64,000 nucleotides of DNA from Pholiota molesta (Eukaryota; Basidiomycota; Agaricomycetes; Agaricales; Strophariaceae): contig JACGCK010000215.1 in assembly GCA_014925825.1 (NCBI GenBank), positions 1 through 64,000 on the forward strand, in the 5' to 3' direction. Of this stretch, positions 1-12,572 are shown piece after piece. A model generated the notes under the pieces. The model was not told the DNA's origin, ran no database searches, and saw nothing but the letters and a program-made list of their open reading frames with translations. Made by a program: the position numbers and the translations under genes. How positions within the stretch are numbered: the first letter of the stretch is position 1; every line of letters begins with the position of its first letter.

Positions 1-1526
1 GACGGTCTGGGACTTCGTCATTGGAGTTTTGTTTGGCATCATCGTTTGCTGTAAGGCCCCAACTCTCTCGTGACGCTACTTATATAAAGCCCATTTACTG
101 ATGGCACTGTCATTTAGGCTTCTTCTTTGTGGTCCAGAATTCCCAATTGCGCAGCATACGAGCTATCTATACTGGAGATCTAGCCATGTCGGCGGTACGC
201 CGACCAAGTCTCCAACGCGCATATATCCGAGAAGTTTCGAAGCAGACCACCATTCTCCGTCTACAAGGTGTGTCGACTCCTCCTTTAGCTTGAAGTTTTC
301 TCCTGAACTATTTGTTCAAGGCTTCCTGTTTTTCGGCACCATTACACATGTCGAAGAATCTATCGCGCAAGCTTTTAGAAGCGCCTTACTGGCACCAGCG
401 TCCAATTCAGTTCCTTGTAGTGGATCTATCTCTGGTCGGCGGAATTGATATGTCAGCTGCTGAAGCCTTCGTGCGCATACATCGTCTACTGGAGGCTAAA
501 CGAATTACGCTCGTGTTCTGTGGATTCTCAGCTGATTCAACTGTTGGAAGAGCTTTACGGAGTGTTGAAGTTCTAGGAGCAAGGGGTGTTGAGTTGTTTG
601 GGACATTCAGCGATGCTATGGAATGTAAGTTGTTCTAACGTTCCTCCGTACACAACTTTCGAGGAGCTCATCAATTTTCGTGTTCCAGGGACAGAAAATG
701 CGTATCTACGTGCTTGGTTCCAATCGCAAAAGATAGAAGTGTCTTCGAATACGCTATGTACGTCGTCAATCTTCAAGTCTACACCTTTGAATCTCATTCC
801 ATCTAGCTGTTCCTAACCGAGCCGATCCAAACATCGAGTATAGCCATCTAGTTGGATCCTTTGTTCGCTCTCCTCGCAGGTCTCACATACGCGATGCTGG
901 TGATCGAACTATCGCAACAGGTCAGCTATGCTACTGTTGTGAGAGACATCGTCAACCAACCAAATAACCAATTATTTCATTCAACAGAAGTTTCAATACA
1001 ACCTCATCCAGACATTAACCTTGAGCCCCTCAACACATTGGCAAAGCATTTTCTTCGTATGGTAACATCGACACATTGTTCTTCCAGCCGATAAGCAATT
1101 ATCTCGAGCGCATCTCCGTTGCGGAAGGACATATTCTGTGGAATTCCGGAGACCCTGCTGACGGGCTCTATATCATCGAATCTGGTGTCCTGCGTGCTGT
1201 CTATCAATTTGCCAATCCTACACAGCACTTCGAGGAATCGATGGTTGCAGGTGCTCTCGCTGGAGAAATGTCTGCGCTGTCAGATTCACCAAGAAATGCA
1301 ACGGTCGTGGCCGAGGCCCCGTCTTGCTCTGGAAATTGAGCAACCAAAATATTCAACGGTTGCAGACCGAAGAGCCCGAGTATCAAGGGTTTTTATGCAA
1401 TCGTTTGAAGGGTACGCATACATCTTGATTTTAAGCCGATATTCCATTACTTATATTTTCATTTATTTCATAGCCGCAAAATTAGATTACGATATCTTGC
1501 TCTCAGCTATCGCGTCAAGGCAATAA
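1..1526 (+). CDS. SulP-family transporter, C-terminal part (STAS + cyclic-nucleotide-binding-like domains)
   Basis: The gene enters from the left edge, and only the last membrane segment and the cytoplasmic tail are visible. The first exon ends in a hydrophobic helix (TVWDFVIGVLFGIIV). After an intron at about 51-113 comes a STAS domain, whose core reads QFLVVDLSLVGGIDMSAAEA in exon 309-624. Two short exons follow, then a cNMP-binding-like fold from 1090 (GDPADGLYIIESGVLRAVY) with the phosphate-cassette-like stretch AGALAGEMSALSDSPRNATV. STAS plus a cNMP fold on a SulP transporter is the arrangement of the fungal vacuolar group that includes yeast YGR125W/Vsb1. At about 1315-1330 the frame must slip by one base to pass from VVAE to the expected VLLWKLSNQ strand. 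I cannot tell mutation from assembly error. The last exon (about 1477-1526) ends in LLSAIASRQ. Family confidence is high; the substrate is unknown. Confidence 0.8.
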
Positions 1527-1981
1527 TTATCCTTATACTTTATACCCTCTAAGTTATTCATTGTCAAACATCGGTTCTTGGATTCTTTGCATCGCTTTTA
1601 TGTTTACGAACACTATTACCGCTGACCTGCATATCCCTATTACTTGTCTTTCCGTTTTACATTTTGTGGAATCTGCACACCTTTGTAGATAAAAATTTCA
1701 TTGTAGGATTTCATGTATCCTTTTATTTCTTCCCATCGTTCAATGACACCAGCTGTCAGGAACAGAAAATGTATCCTTGCTCTTTTTTTTACTTCAAGCG
1801 TAGTTGCGTTCACCCAAGGTTTGCTTGCCCATGATAGCGGCATAAGCTTATTTCGTTGTGACAGTGTTTAGGCGACCCTGCCCCCACATCGTATTGGATT
1901 TCTTAGCACGGCAGCTATTGTCGCGTTAGATTTAACATAAATCATTTTAGTTCGAAGCTCGAACTATCAACCACGAAGATC
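1527..1981. other. Intergenic, no gene seen
   Basis: AT-rich spacer between two plus-strand genes. It should hold the terminator of the transporter and the promoter of the next gene. I see no conserved coding exon, tRNA or repeat. Confidence 0.5.
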
Positions 1982-3124
1982 TTGATCAAACGATCGATAT
2001 CGATGAAGTCCCAATGGAAACTCGATATTCAATATGCAGAAACCATGGAAAATCATCCATTCGGCATCGCTCTCTATCGACCACCATCTTCCTCAGAGGT
2101 CAAACCTGGCATAATTGGCTACTTCGACGAGTTTGGATCCTGGAATACAATCGCAGATCTTGCAGATCAGGACGATCTTCTGCAGAAAAGCCTGAGCCCT
2201 GCAGAGGAGTTGGTGAAAGCTCCTACTGATAATGAAATTAAATGGGGCCCAAAGATGTCGTCTAGCATTAGAGCAACGAAGGTCGATCTTAAGCTTCCAG
2301 CTGTTGTGTATGTGGTCCGATCTCTCTATAAATGGATCTAATCATTGACATCCGGGCACTGCAGTAGTCCAGCTCCAGGTATTCCAGTAACTGCCTCAGC
2401 AGTGTATTCTTACCAGATCGATGAAGATGTTGGTTCAATACTGTTAACAAGCGCGCCAGTTAGCCATGAAAGATACTATCGTACGACACCTCTCAAGAAT
2501 TGGATGAAGCAGAACGCTTCTGTTATCCTGAACCGATGGCGCGATGAGGTGAAAGAGAACGGCATATGGATAGTCACCTCAACATTTTCCGCCCAGAAAT
2601 GTGCGATAAACATGTCGGCTGAGAAAGGGAAGGAGTTCAAGGTTGGATTCTCTGCGGATGTCATGAGCATAGCGAATGCTGGGCCTAGCGTAGATTGGTA
2701 TCGCAATCACATAGATGAAGGGTGGGGAGAATATACAGGGGAGGTAAGTTGTACATTCATCTTTGAGTTGGAGGTTTAGTGAAATAAAACTTATTTTAGG
2801 GAGATAATAGATGCGTCGTCTTTTTGGCGGTCTCAAATTCCGCTTCAGTCAAGACTTTCGCAAGGTCTGAATTTTTCATGTTCAGATGAGCACCTTTTTT
2901 AGCTCACTTTGGTAAATTGTCAGAAGGATTCGAGTCCTGTCATTGCAGGACCTCATAAAACTTATGTAACAACAAAATCTTCAGAACCTGTCGATATCAG
3001 GGATTTGGAAGCAAACGATGATGAAGAGGCGGAGTATATCATCACTGTTCCAGATCCCGATAACGATGGCCAAGAGTTTAAGGTGGACTGCCAGGATTTT
3101 GGCGACACGAATGTACCTGAATAA
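1982..3124 (+). CDS. Agaricomycete-type protein of unknown function, 3' end probably frameshifted
   Basis: Exon 1 reads from MIKRSISMKS (or the inner Met at 2003) and contains HPFGIALYRPPSSSEVKPG and IIGYFDEFGSWNTIADL. Splicing from about 2307 to 2367 gives LPAVVPAPGIPVTASAVYSY, followed by RYYRTTPLKNWMKQNAS and VDWYRNHIDEGWGEYTGE. I recognise this as a widespread hypothetical family of mushroom-forming fungi with no assigned function. It has no signal peptide and no catalytic motif. After the intron at about 2742-2799 the natural frame gives GDNRCVVFLAVSN. One base over, the sequence reads FGGLKFRFSQDFRKV, which looks like the expected strand. A later acidic reading (2909-3124, LEANDDEEAEYIITVPDPDN) probably belongs to the same gene. 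The C-terminus is therefore likely broken by one missing base near 2820, or the assembly is. Confidence 0.5.
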
Positions 3125-3254
3125 GTTTCAGCTACTCATAGAAGCAAACTTGATGAAGACTCGCTCGAGAGAAATCGAAGTGAAAACCTTTGAATCATTG
3201 ATGATTTGGATGGGCATTAGACAGTTTGCGATATACAAGAAAGATAAATTACAT

Positions 3255-6200
3255 TCATATATTGGCCGATTCATCGTCGTCAGAGAGCAACGAATCCTGG
3301 CGTTGGAATTCGCGGAAGACTTGTTGATATCGAAGAGACCACCACCCGCGCTCCTCTCTCTCGTCGCCTAGGAACGTACTATCTGCCCCACCGCGCATGT
3401 CCGGATATGTGCCTGAAGGACTTCGAGGGATGGGCAAGCCAGAAGCAACCAAGGAAGACACAGCTACGTGGGTGTCGAGCGTCCGATCAGAAGACCTGAA
3501 AAAGTCGTCCGAACAGTCGCCTCCAAGAAATGTGAGTTTCCGCAATGTCGTTTTGCAGCATTTGCGAAAGGCCAAGAGCCATGCCTGCTCAGATGAATCG
3601 CCGCCGCCCGAAGAATCAAGATTCTGCATAGATTGTTCATTGGGTGTTCGAAGCAGCAAAAGGTCCACAGTGCGAAAAGCAGTTGTTCGGAAATCTGCAG
3701 TCTCGTTCAACTGGCCAAGATCGAGAGTCATAGATTCCAGCGATAGAATGATCCCTTCAAAAAATTTCAACAACTAGAAGGACGGTTTCATCATACGAAA
3801 AGAAACCAACGCACCCTCTTTACGGTGGGTCTGAATCTGGGCAATGGACAAAGGACGGAAGGTGCCCAAGTCCTTTGATAGAATCCAACAAGGCTCCTTT
3901 CCTTGTGTCTGACTAGGTTGAGCTAGCAATACCAGATCGTTGAAGATGAAAGCATGAACAGAAACAGTTCTCAAAGACGAAGGCGATTCACGCGCAGGCT
4001 CAGTCAGTTCGATCACGGAAAGGGCAGCAGCTAGCGGCGACTTATGCGCAGGCCGCCTGCGAAGAGGTAGCCGAGAAAACCAGGAACCAGCAGAAGACTT
4101 GACCGGGGTCGATGTTGCGGGGATATTCGAGCCAAAAGAGCTTCCAGTTGAGGTAGATTTAACAGAGTCAGACCTTCGAAGATGGTACTAGAAGAAGTGC
4201 TTATAGCATCCAGCAGTTTAGAGACTCTTTTTGTTCGATTAGCCTCCCTTTGCTGCAGCCGAAACTCAGAGCTTTTGGATTCTTCCGACGAAGTAACAAG
4301 ACCCGAGACAACCAGAGCCAGAATGCCAGAATGCAGAAGCCGCCGTTGCCGAGTAGCAAGTTCGTTAGGAGACGGAAGGCCTTGTATGCGCGAAGAGAAT
4401 TCCTTAAGCAAATTATACTCATCCTCGCGTATCTTGACCTCGGTCATGACCCGAATTACCATATCAGTAGATCGGGAAAGAGAGAAACTAGACAAGTAGT
4501 CTTGATGTCCCTTCGGCGTCAAATCAAGCAATCGCTATATAGAGGTAGTCAGCATCGACTATATTTCATGAAAGGGATATCTGCAAAAAGGCATACTGCA
4601 AAAAGATCCTGATATGCTGCAAGGCGATTGACAGGCAGCATGAGCAACCTATCGAATGTCCATCCTTCACATTCTGCGGAGCGCTGCTGGATGTTAATGA
4701 ACTGTCCCAGATCATCCTTAGGATTCTTCGTCAACGACCTAATCTCCAGTGACACATCCGTCAGGCGAACGAGGTACGGCTGATACACCTCGACCTTGAG
4801 CACGAAGCACCTCAGCAACTCCGACACGCGATCCGTCGCCGGCGACATTGTGTCGCGCGCCAGACACAGGGACGCGTAGACTTGCTCGTGCAGATTCACG
4901 ATATCGTCGAACCAGTCCAGCAATTTCGCGACATTGGGCGGCACGCCTGCGATCCAGGAGCGGCTGTTTTGCGCTCGGAGGGGGAGGATGAAGACTTGCA
5001 TGCAGATGTGGAAGAGACGCAGGAGTTCTTCCTCCGATTCGAAAATTTCTTGGATGACGGCTTCTCGGGTTTGGGGTGCTTCATAAGCAGGAGGGCATGA
5101 CTCTCTAGTGTGATGAGTGGTCGTCTTGTCCATTGTGGGGCCGCTGTACGAATTTTGCACCAGAGTATCGGGCTCAGTCCAGGTAGTATCTGGAATATGT
5201 TCGTCGTATACAGATGACACCGTCGGAGAAATGATGCTCAATCGCGGAGCGTTCGCATACATGCGCTAAAATAAGTTCATATATGAGCACATGCGCGTTT
5301 TATGTATAAAAACAGAATAAAAAACTACCTGTCGTTCCTCATCCCGCTTGATGTCCTTTACATTCTTGTTGTAGTCCATGGCCTTGAATATACTCTCGGC
5401 ATCCACACTCAACTCCTCACTTTCCTCTTCCTGCCACATCGTCCTATTCAACGACGAGGCCTCGCTCTCCGTGTGCGAAAACCCCGTCTCACCCAGTGCC
5501 TTCTTGAAAACCTCGTCCGAATCAGAGGGAGGGATGCCGAATGCCATTCGCTCGCGAGCCGCAGCGAATCTATAACCATCAACGATGGCCGAGGCTTCTG
5601 TACGATGTTTATGTTTGCCCAGACGACTATGCAGAGACTCGTCGTTGTAAACCCGAGAAGCAGGAGGCGAAGGCGAGGGGCGCCTTGCCTTGGAGCTGGA
5701 GGACTGTACTTCATGCCGCACAGAAGGCGCATGCCGAGGAGAGGAAACAGGCATGGGCGGCGGTATCGCCGCCGCTGCTTCCTTACGACCGGCAGGAGGT
5801 GGCAGTTTGCTGAACGAATGCCGACTCTTGATGAGGTCCCGCAAATTAGGTGGAAACATGCGCGATGTCCGAGGCGACGGCGGGCGCTCGCGCTGGCACG
5901 CGGACTGCGGCCGGCGGGACACGATGGGCACTGCACCGTCGCTGGACTCGTCCTCTGGGGGGAACCTAGGCTCGCAGCTCGAGCTTCTTCTTCTGGCGTC
6001 CTTTGGTTTGGAATGACGGATAGAATAGCCCTCGCGCTCGGATTCTGTGTCTTCTTCTTCTTCTTCCATGCTCAGGACGGATGGGGAATAGGTTGGAGAG
6101 GAATTCCGAATTCTTTGTTGTTGAGGAGAATGATGCCGCTCGCCGCGGAGTTTGGTGCTCCAGGTATCTGGTGGTATTTTGAGGACACCTTGGAGATGAT

Positions 6201-7551
6201 CTGCATGGTTGGTAAACGAGGCTTGCCCTCGACCACGCTTATCGATTTCAGCCTCATCGCCTCCATAGCTTCTTTGTGGAAGATAGTTATTGGCCTCATC
6301 TGAGTAATATGAACTTGCTGACTCCGAGCCTGGCAACGAAAACCGAAGCGTCTTCTCAGGTGTATTTGAACGGGCATCGCTTGGCCGGGGCGTTCGTGGC
6401 GAAGAATTATGGGACAAAGAAAGGCCGAGGCCAACAGCGGACCTTTCATGGTGTATAGCCGTATGCGCATTATTATTGAAATACTCGTTTCTGGAGTCAA
6501 CGTCACTTTCTGAGCTCGACAGTGATATCGCGGCGTTGGCGACGGTCAGTTTCCGCCGATTTCGCAGGTCTTCTTCATAACGTCGTTCCAGGTCGGAATC
6601 TTCAAGGGCAGGTGGGTCTTCATTATAATATCGGGTTCTTGGACGCGGAATGTTGGACTGAAAAGATTTCTTCGAAGATAAGTGAGGCGTATGTTCAGCT
6701 TCCTTCTTCTCAGTGCTTCCGGTTTCCTGGATCCCATATCAGTGATAGAGAGGGATATTTGGACGTGAAGGACGTACTTTCCGAGAACTAGCTTTGCTGC
6801 TATTGAATGGGGATTTTAGAGTCCCTGAGCATTTACGACTCAGTAGACTTTTCATGCTCCTCAAAGACGAACCCGCCATGGAAGGAGATGCAATAGGAGT
6901 AACGGAAGGTTTCGGCGATGCTGAGGCTGATATTGGAGATCGAAAGGAAGATTTTAGAGCAGATTTGACCGGGGCCTTCAATCGCGAAGTAGTCGGTGTT
7001 GACTGTTCTGAATAAATATTGGGCGACATTGCCATATCGTTATTTCGAGGAGAATATATCTGCGAACGTGAATCCTTGGGCATTGCAGCTAGAGTTGAAT
7101 TGGGAGAGTTTCGACGACTCTGGCTTCTCGACGCTCGTTTGTCTGTTTCCCCGCCGGATTTGTACTGCGAGGAACTCGAAGGCGTGCACGTCATCCGATG
7201 TATGGTGTCTCGCAGAGAAGGTAGAAGCTGGGTCTCCAAGTTTGGAATCCCCGACTGCGCGTTATGTCTCTGATGCGCCTCGCGTATCGCCAGGTTGAGC
7301 GATGATTCCGAATCGGAAGGTTCTGGCTCTGGGTCCCTGAAGTGAGTTCGTTTCGTGTTTTCGTCTCCTTGCCAGTTTGTTGACGTTCCGCCACCTCTGC
7401 GTATGGTACCAGAACCCGGAGAAACGAACCCTCCAGCAGCTGCATAATGTGATGGAGGTAAAAATGGCCTTGGTGTCGATTGGGTGGGTGTCGGCGGTAG
7501 TGCTGGAGAACGCGACTTGTTAAGCAAGTTGGTTGATCGTGAAGTAGGCAT
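3255..7551 (-). CDS. Rho guanine-nucleotide exchange factor (DH-PH), about 1,350 residues
   Basis: Predicted to activate a Rho/Cdc42-type GTPase at the cortex. The first 700 residues are disordered and rich in Ser, Pro and Arg (exons 7551-6775 and 6729-5331). The DH domain starts in exon 5267-4597 with EAVIQEIFESEEELLRLFHI (CR1). CR3 is recognisable in FDRLLMLPVNRLAAYQDLF, where the usual P-x-Q-R reads P-V-N-R. The domain continues in exon 4535-4200. A PH-like domain follows (VHAFIFNDLVLLAQPS, then FEGIILSLESMTLDL), split by a 48-base intron at 3774-3821 whose retained reading would give a stop. The junction between DH and PH (about 4030-4200) needs one more intron; its edges are uncertain. 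The tail is Ser/Asp-rich (LLSDDDESANI). Start chosen at 7551, the first Met of the open exon. It shares a 430-bp intergenic region with the gene to its right. Confidence 0.8.
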
Positions 7552-7982
7552 GTCAGGAGAAAAAGCTCCTATGAATGAGCAGGTTTGAACATTTATACAA
7601 GGCGATTGTCTAGTTGATTATGAGCACTTGAAGATTTCCGAGCTGTTCAACGTCGGAAGAGGAGGAGAGTCGGTATCGGATTTTGCCGCCGTCACTGCCA
7701 GTTCTGATGTCGTACTTCACCCAAACTTGTTCAGACCCAACTCACACATGCCTCCAGCTATAATGTGTTTTCTGGGCTCATATGTTGCCGAGGTCTCCAT
7801 TATAGGATAGTTTAATGGCGCCCTATCTATATAGGTCAACACCATGGTTTCTCATGTCGACGTCATGAGACGACTCACAGTGGCACAGTGCACATCGTCA
7901 TATCCTCATAATGTTTCTCGGTATGTTTCATTCTTAAAAAGAGTTCATTTCTAACCTTCAACTCTCATAAACTACTCAAACC
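7552..7982. promoter_or_regulatory. Divergent promoter region, RhoGEF / questin-oxidase-like gene
   Basis: 431 bp between two start codons facing away from each other, so both promoters must lie here. No coding exon is apparent. I cannot point to a convincing TATA box or factor site. Confidence 0.45.
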
Positions 7983-10133
7983 ATGTCCATTGCTCCTCTA
8001 GAATATCTCTTTCCGGTGCCTTCGCCTTCAAAGTCAAGCCTATCGCCGTCACACTTCCCCGGTATAACCCCTGAATCAACAGAGACGCTCCAAAATACAT
8101 TGCAAGACAATCATGTCAGGTGGCACATTTTTTTCAACGAGAAACGTTTCCATAAGTGAGTGCTTGATATCATCTCCGGACGTCCATAAACATTGCTTAA
8201 TCCGATGCCACTAGCCACGCCGCCCATCGCGCAATAGCTGCCTGGGCGCTCGGGGCAGAACCTTCGACCATTCTGTCGGGCTACAAGAAAGATTGCGGTT
8301 ATGAAAAGCCGGCTTTCAAGTCCCCGCACCCTATAGCAGCTGATAATTTTGAGGAGCACTTAGGAGACGAACAGTATGTTTTCCTACACATGGTCATGTT
8401 TGCCTTGATCATTGAAGTTGTTCCTCTTCAGGTATTATAGCGCTTATGCCCAATTCTTTTCTGAACGGGTGAGGGAGAGGGGCATTTCAGCGGTCCTGGA
8501 TGAATTCATTTTTTCTCGCAAAGCAAACGTCGGTACCGGTGCAAATTCAAGACAGCCGATGATGCTCAGCAGGTTCTTATCCGGCGTTTTACACCCTTTG
8601 ATACATACTGGTTATGGCGCCGAGTTTGACTTGCCTGGTATGGTCATCGAAGGTAACAAACGTCCTACACACCCGAAGTATATTCTCTCAACATTCTTCT
8701 GCTTAGGTCTCGCGATGACCGCCGTCACTCTGTGTCCTCCCGAGTTCTTGATACATCTGGCTCTATTCGATGAGGATAGCGACACCTTACATCGTCTAGC
8801 CCATGATGCCTCCCAAACCATCGACAATGCCCTAAATACCACCGCTTCTGTGATGGACAAAGTTTTGCCCTCAAGTTTGCAGCTGACTTCCAATTCCAAC
8901 ACTACCGTTCGTCAAAGTATGACGTCGATTCATCAGATCAAATCCCATGCGCTGAGCATCCTCTCTCGCGTATTGCATGATCGTCGATTCGTGCCTTCCG
9001 AAGGAGCCAAGCATGCAGAGAACCCATTCGAAAATACCATCGATAAACACGGCAAAACCCTGGCCGCGTATGTCAAGCAATGGGACATAAATGAGAAAGA
9101 TATCGATAAGAAGGTCGAGGAGCTTGTCTGGACTGTTTGCGTCCTCTATGGCGTTGCAGGCTGGACCGACGGCAAGGCCCATGCCAACTCAGAGCACAAG
9201 GAGCACAACTTCAACGCTGATTTCTTCTTGTAAGAATTAAATTACCTACCTCATACCCCCCACAATTTTTCGGAACTCACCTCATCGCTCATCAGCATGC
9301 ACCTCGTCACCTCCTCCCTATTCCTTCCCGCGCTCTGCGCCCGCCTGCAGCCCGCCTCGCAAGTCCGCCTCCTCAAATCCTACTTCTACACCGTCCTCAT
9401 CTGGGCCGTCGCGCGCGGCCAGCCCGCGCTCGACGTCCGCGGCATGGTGTCGGAGCTGCAGAACCCCGAGGCCGACTTCCTCCCCGACTCCGTCAAGGCG
9501 ATGAAGAGCCTCGACCTCTGGATGCGCATCATCGAGGAGGCGCGCGGCCACCACGACGAGCACGTCACCAAGACGATCCGCGCGCTCGCCGCGTGGGCCG
9601 GCGCCTTTGGGCTGCGGAAGGCGCGCGCCCGGCTGGGTCAGGACGGGGTGGAGAAGGACATGGATGAGGTGCAGGTCCGGGATATCGCCCGCAATACGGC
9701 GGAGAGCCCTGTCCTTGGACTGAGCTTGCAGGATCACAAAGACCTGAACCCGAAGGCGTGGCGGGACGCTAAAAACGAGTCCGAGTCCGGGGAGGAGACA
9801 GCCACTGGCGAAATTAACCCTCAAGCTCCGCGCGATGCAGCAAGGGCTCTCCAGGAAGCGGCATCGCTCGATAGCGCCAAGGATTCCAACACACTCCCAC
9901 CGACCGAGCTTCCGGGGTCGGAGTACCTTGACGACGGGCTGTTTTTGCGCATCGCGGTGCTGACGCTCGGCAGGATGGGATGGGACAAGGACGGCGTGAA
10001 GAAGAAGCCCAAGTGGGAGCGAAAGGAGGGCCAGAGGGAGGACGAGGAGTTTTGGGATTTCAAAGGGTTTTTTGACCAGGATAAGAATTATACGGTGAAG
10101 GACGTTGAGGAGGATCTCAAGGCGAAGTATTAG
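7983..10133 (+). CDS. Questin-oxidase-like protein (DUF4243 family)
   Basis: Four exons fit cleanly: 7983-8155, 8215-8373, 8432-9229 and 9296-10133, about 655 residues with no frame break. Family hallmarks are visible: YSAYAQFFSERVRERG, HPLIHTGYGAEFDLPGMVIE, and in the last exon LLKSYFYTVLIWAVARGQPA. The family is named for the enzyme that cleaves the quinone ring of questin by a Baeyer-Villiger-type oxidation. Most members are uncharacterised oxidoreductase-like proteins outside any cluster. No polyketide synthase or other biosynthetic gene lies nearby, so a role in secondary metabolism is not supported here. The last exon is much richer in G+C than the first three, and its second half is a charged, low-conservation tail. 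Family call confident; reaction unknown. Confidence 0.8.
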
Positions 10134-10634
10134 GAATTTGGTGTCGTCGTAACTGTACGAATCTGTCTGGAATATACACTGTACTGACAGTACAGCATTG
10201 TCATAAAACAAAATAAACAGTGCAACGAATTAACAGTGAAACTGGTTACTGCAGTGAAATGATTTGGAAATGAAATCACGGACGGTAGGTATTTGGAATG
10301 TGAGATTGTAGTTTCTAATTTGGTCCACATCTATCCACGGCCCTGGTTCCACCCCATCTTGAACATACAGCATCGCCCTGCATCGCCTTGTGGTTTATTT
10401 CAGGCATGGCCTTGATAGCGTATGACAACAGTCACGCTCGCTCGTTAAGCAGAACGTTCAAACGTTCTTGTTCACCTTCAAAATCAACATTGCATACTTG
10501 CAGCAGATCTTCAACTATACTTAGGCTTAGGTGCGTACTATCGTGAGCCGTGGCATGATTCAGATGATAGAAGGCTCAGAGCAAAGACTGACATCAGGCG
10601 TCGCTTTATATTCAAATTCTGATTCAATATCGAG
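10134..10634. other. Intergenic, no gene seen
   Basis: About 500 bp between two plus-strand genes, AT-rich near 10180-10330. No conserved exon, tRNA or repeat was recognised. The promoter of the NACHT gene should lie in its second half. Confidence 0.5.
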
Positions 10635-12572
10635 ATGTTTCGCAGAGCCAAGAACACCGCAGTATTTGGCGGTACTTTTACTGAAGTTTATGAGGGGTTG
10701 AACGGTACGCCAAAGAAAACATTTCGCTGCGTTGATGTTTGTTCCGAACATGAATCTGTTGATTCTTTAGCCCGTCAAATACTCTCGCAATCTCCCTTTG
10801 TGGTGCACGACGCAATACATGACTCTGGTCAACAATATCCACCATCGGAATGCCATCCGGGTACGAGAGAGGATATCCTAAACATGGCTCTCGGTTGGGT
10901 AGACAAGCCGCTGGATGAGAACGAACCACAGATATTCTGGCTTTCTGGACCTGCAGGCGTCGGCAAGACGGCCATAGCACAGTCTCTCTGTCAACGCCTC
11001 AAGGAGCTTGGTCGGCTCGGCGGAGATTTCTTCCTTTCGCGCTCGATAGCTGGCCACAGCAACCTCCGTACCCTATTTCCTACTCTTGCCTATCAAGTCG
11101 CTCGCGTATATCCGGAATTTGGTGTTGAACTTGACAACGTCATCAAGACTGATGAATCTATCCTCACAAAGAAGTTGAAAGAACATGGAGGTACAGCTCG
11201 AGCAGTTGATCATAAATCCTTTGAAACGGGTGAACAGCAAATTGGACATCCCTCTCGTCCTTGTAATCGATGGCCTTGACGAAGCTGGAGGGGAAAGCGA
11301 CCAAATCTCATTTCTCCGACTTCTCGGCTCTACTTTCGTGAGCCATCATCTCCCACTGAAGGTATTCTTAACAAGCCGACCTGAGCCATGGATCAAAACT
11401 GCCTTCGGTGATAATCCTTTACTAGGTAGCTCACGGTGCCATTTCCTCCATCGCACATCACAAAGCGACAACGATATTCGCACCGTTCTCAAATTGAAAT
11501 TCGCGGAGATACGAAGGACGCACGACCTGATGAAGAGTCGATCGGATAGTTGGCCACCGTTCGGAGTCATAGACGACATTGTCGACAGGGCTTCTGGGCA
11601 GTTCATATACGTCGCGACTGTCCTCAGATATGTCATGGATCCAAACTGGAATCCGGTTGACAGGCTACAGTGGATCATGGAAATACCATCTATAGGACAC
11701 CATGAATTCATCGATTCTCCTTTTCTTGCACTCGACAATCTTTACAAGCACGTTCTGTCGACGGCCTCAAACACTGGCCGTACCCTCACCATTCTTGGGA
11801 CGGCGATTAGCTCTGTAACTGCTCCGGGTACATCAAATTTAACAGCAAGGCGGGCTATCATGGGTACGAGCGCCGTATTTGCCGCAGCTATCATGCCGGT
11901 CGTCCATCCCATCTTTCTGGGAGACGCTCCTATAGACTTTCCTATAGACTTTATGGAACGGATACTTAATTTCCAAATAGGTGATGGCTTCTTGGCAGTT
12001 CGAACAGTACAATCTCTGGTGGATATTTCTTCCGACGGCGAAGGCAGCGTCAGGTTTTATCACAAATCCTTCCAGGATTTTCTACTGGATCGCAATCGTT
12101 CTGGGAAATATTTTGTAGATATGAATCAAGTGCATTCTAAGCTAACAGAGGGGGCTTTGAGGCTTGTCAAAGACTTCGGTGCGTGCTCAAACACTTTTTA
12201 TAGCTACGTACACATAGTAATTTAGTATTTGAATTAGAAAGATCCGAAACAATGTCAAAAAGCAAGGAAATTTACTTGGATCTCGAAGTTATAGGCCGAG
12301 GATGGGCGGCATGGTGGCTTTGCTCGGCGGCATCTGATCAGAATCAGCTGCTTATAGAAATCAAAGCCATCGACCGAGCTGCGTTTTACCAAAACTACGC
12401 GAAGAATATTGCACGAAAGGTGCTTTTTTTACTCTTTAAGTTAATAAAACCTCCTTCTCTTTGGACAATGCATTACCACCTAATTCATTCTTTATATATA
12501 GTCACCAATCTAGGGCTTACCTCAGAAAAAAGGATTTATTGGTACACCTACGTCGCATTAACGGTAACTTGA
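10635..12572 (+). CDS. NACHT-type STAND NTPase, one-base frame break in the middle
   Basis: A P-loop NTPase of the NACHT group that is strongly expanded in mushroom-forming fungi. Members are thought to act as signal-transducing, NLR-like switches. Walker A reads GPAGVGKTAIAQ at about 10950-10985. Walker B reads IPLVLVIDGLDEAGG at about 11245-11290, and the sensor-like LKVFLTSRPEPW follows at 11355. Downstream comes the usual helical part, ending in VRFYHKSFQDFLLD. N- and C-terminal halves are in different frames; the switch lies at about 11178-11190 (after KKLKEH, before VQLEQLIINPLKRVN), a single-base shift. A later intron at 12179-12222 joins the 12223-12420 exon (SKSKEIYLDLEVIGRGW); the true 3' end is unclear. 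No repeat domain (WD40, ankyrin, TPR) is visible. Either a pseudogene or an assembly indel. Confidence 0.7.

Noticed and set aside
3774..3776. In-frame stop in the RhoGEF PH domain
   Set aside because: It is the AG end of a 48-base intron (GTAAAG...TTCTAG), so not a nonsense mutation.
5302..6303. 333-codon plus-strand open frame
   Set aside because: It is antisense to the second RhoGEF exon, low complexity in Arg, and has no family signal; a shadow of GC-rich coding DNA.
9318..10211. 297-codon minus-strand open frame
   Set aside because: Antisense to the last questin-oxidase-like exon; composition follows the sense gene and no domain is seen.
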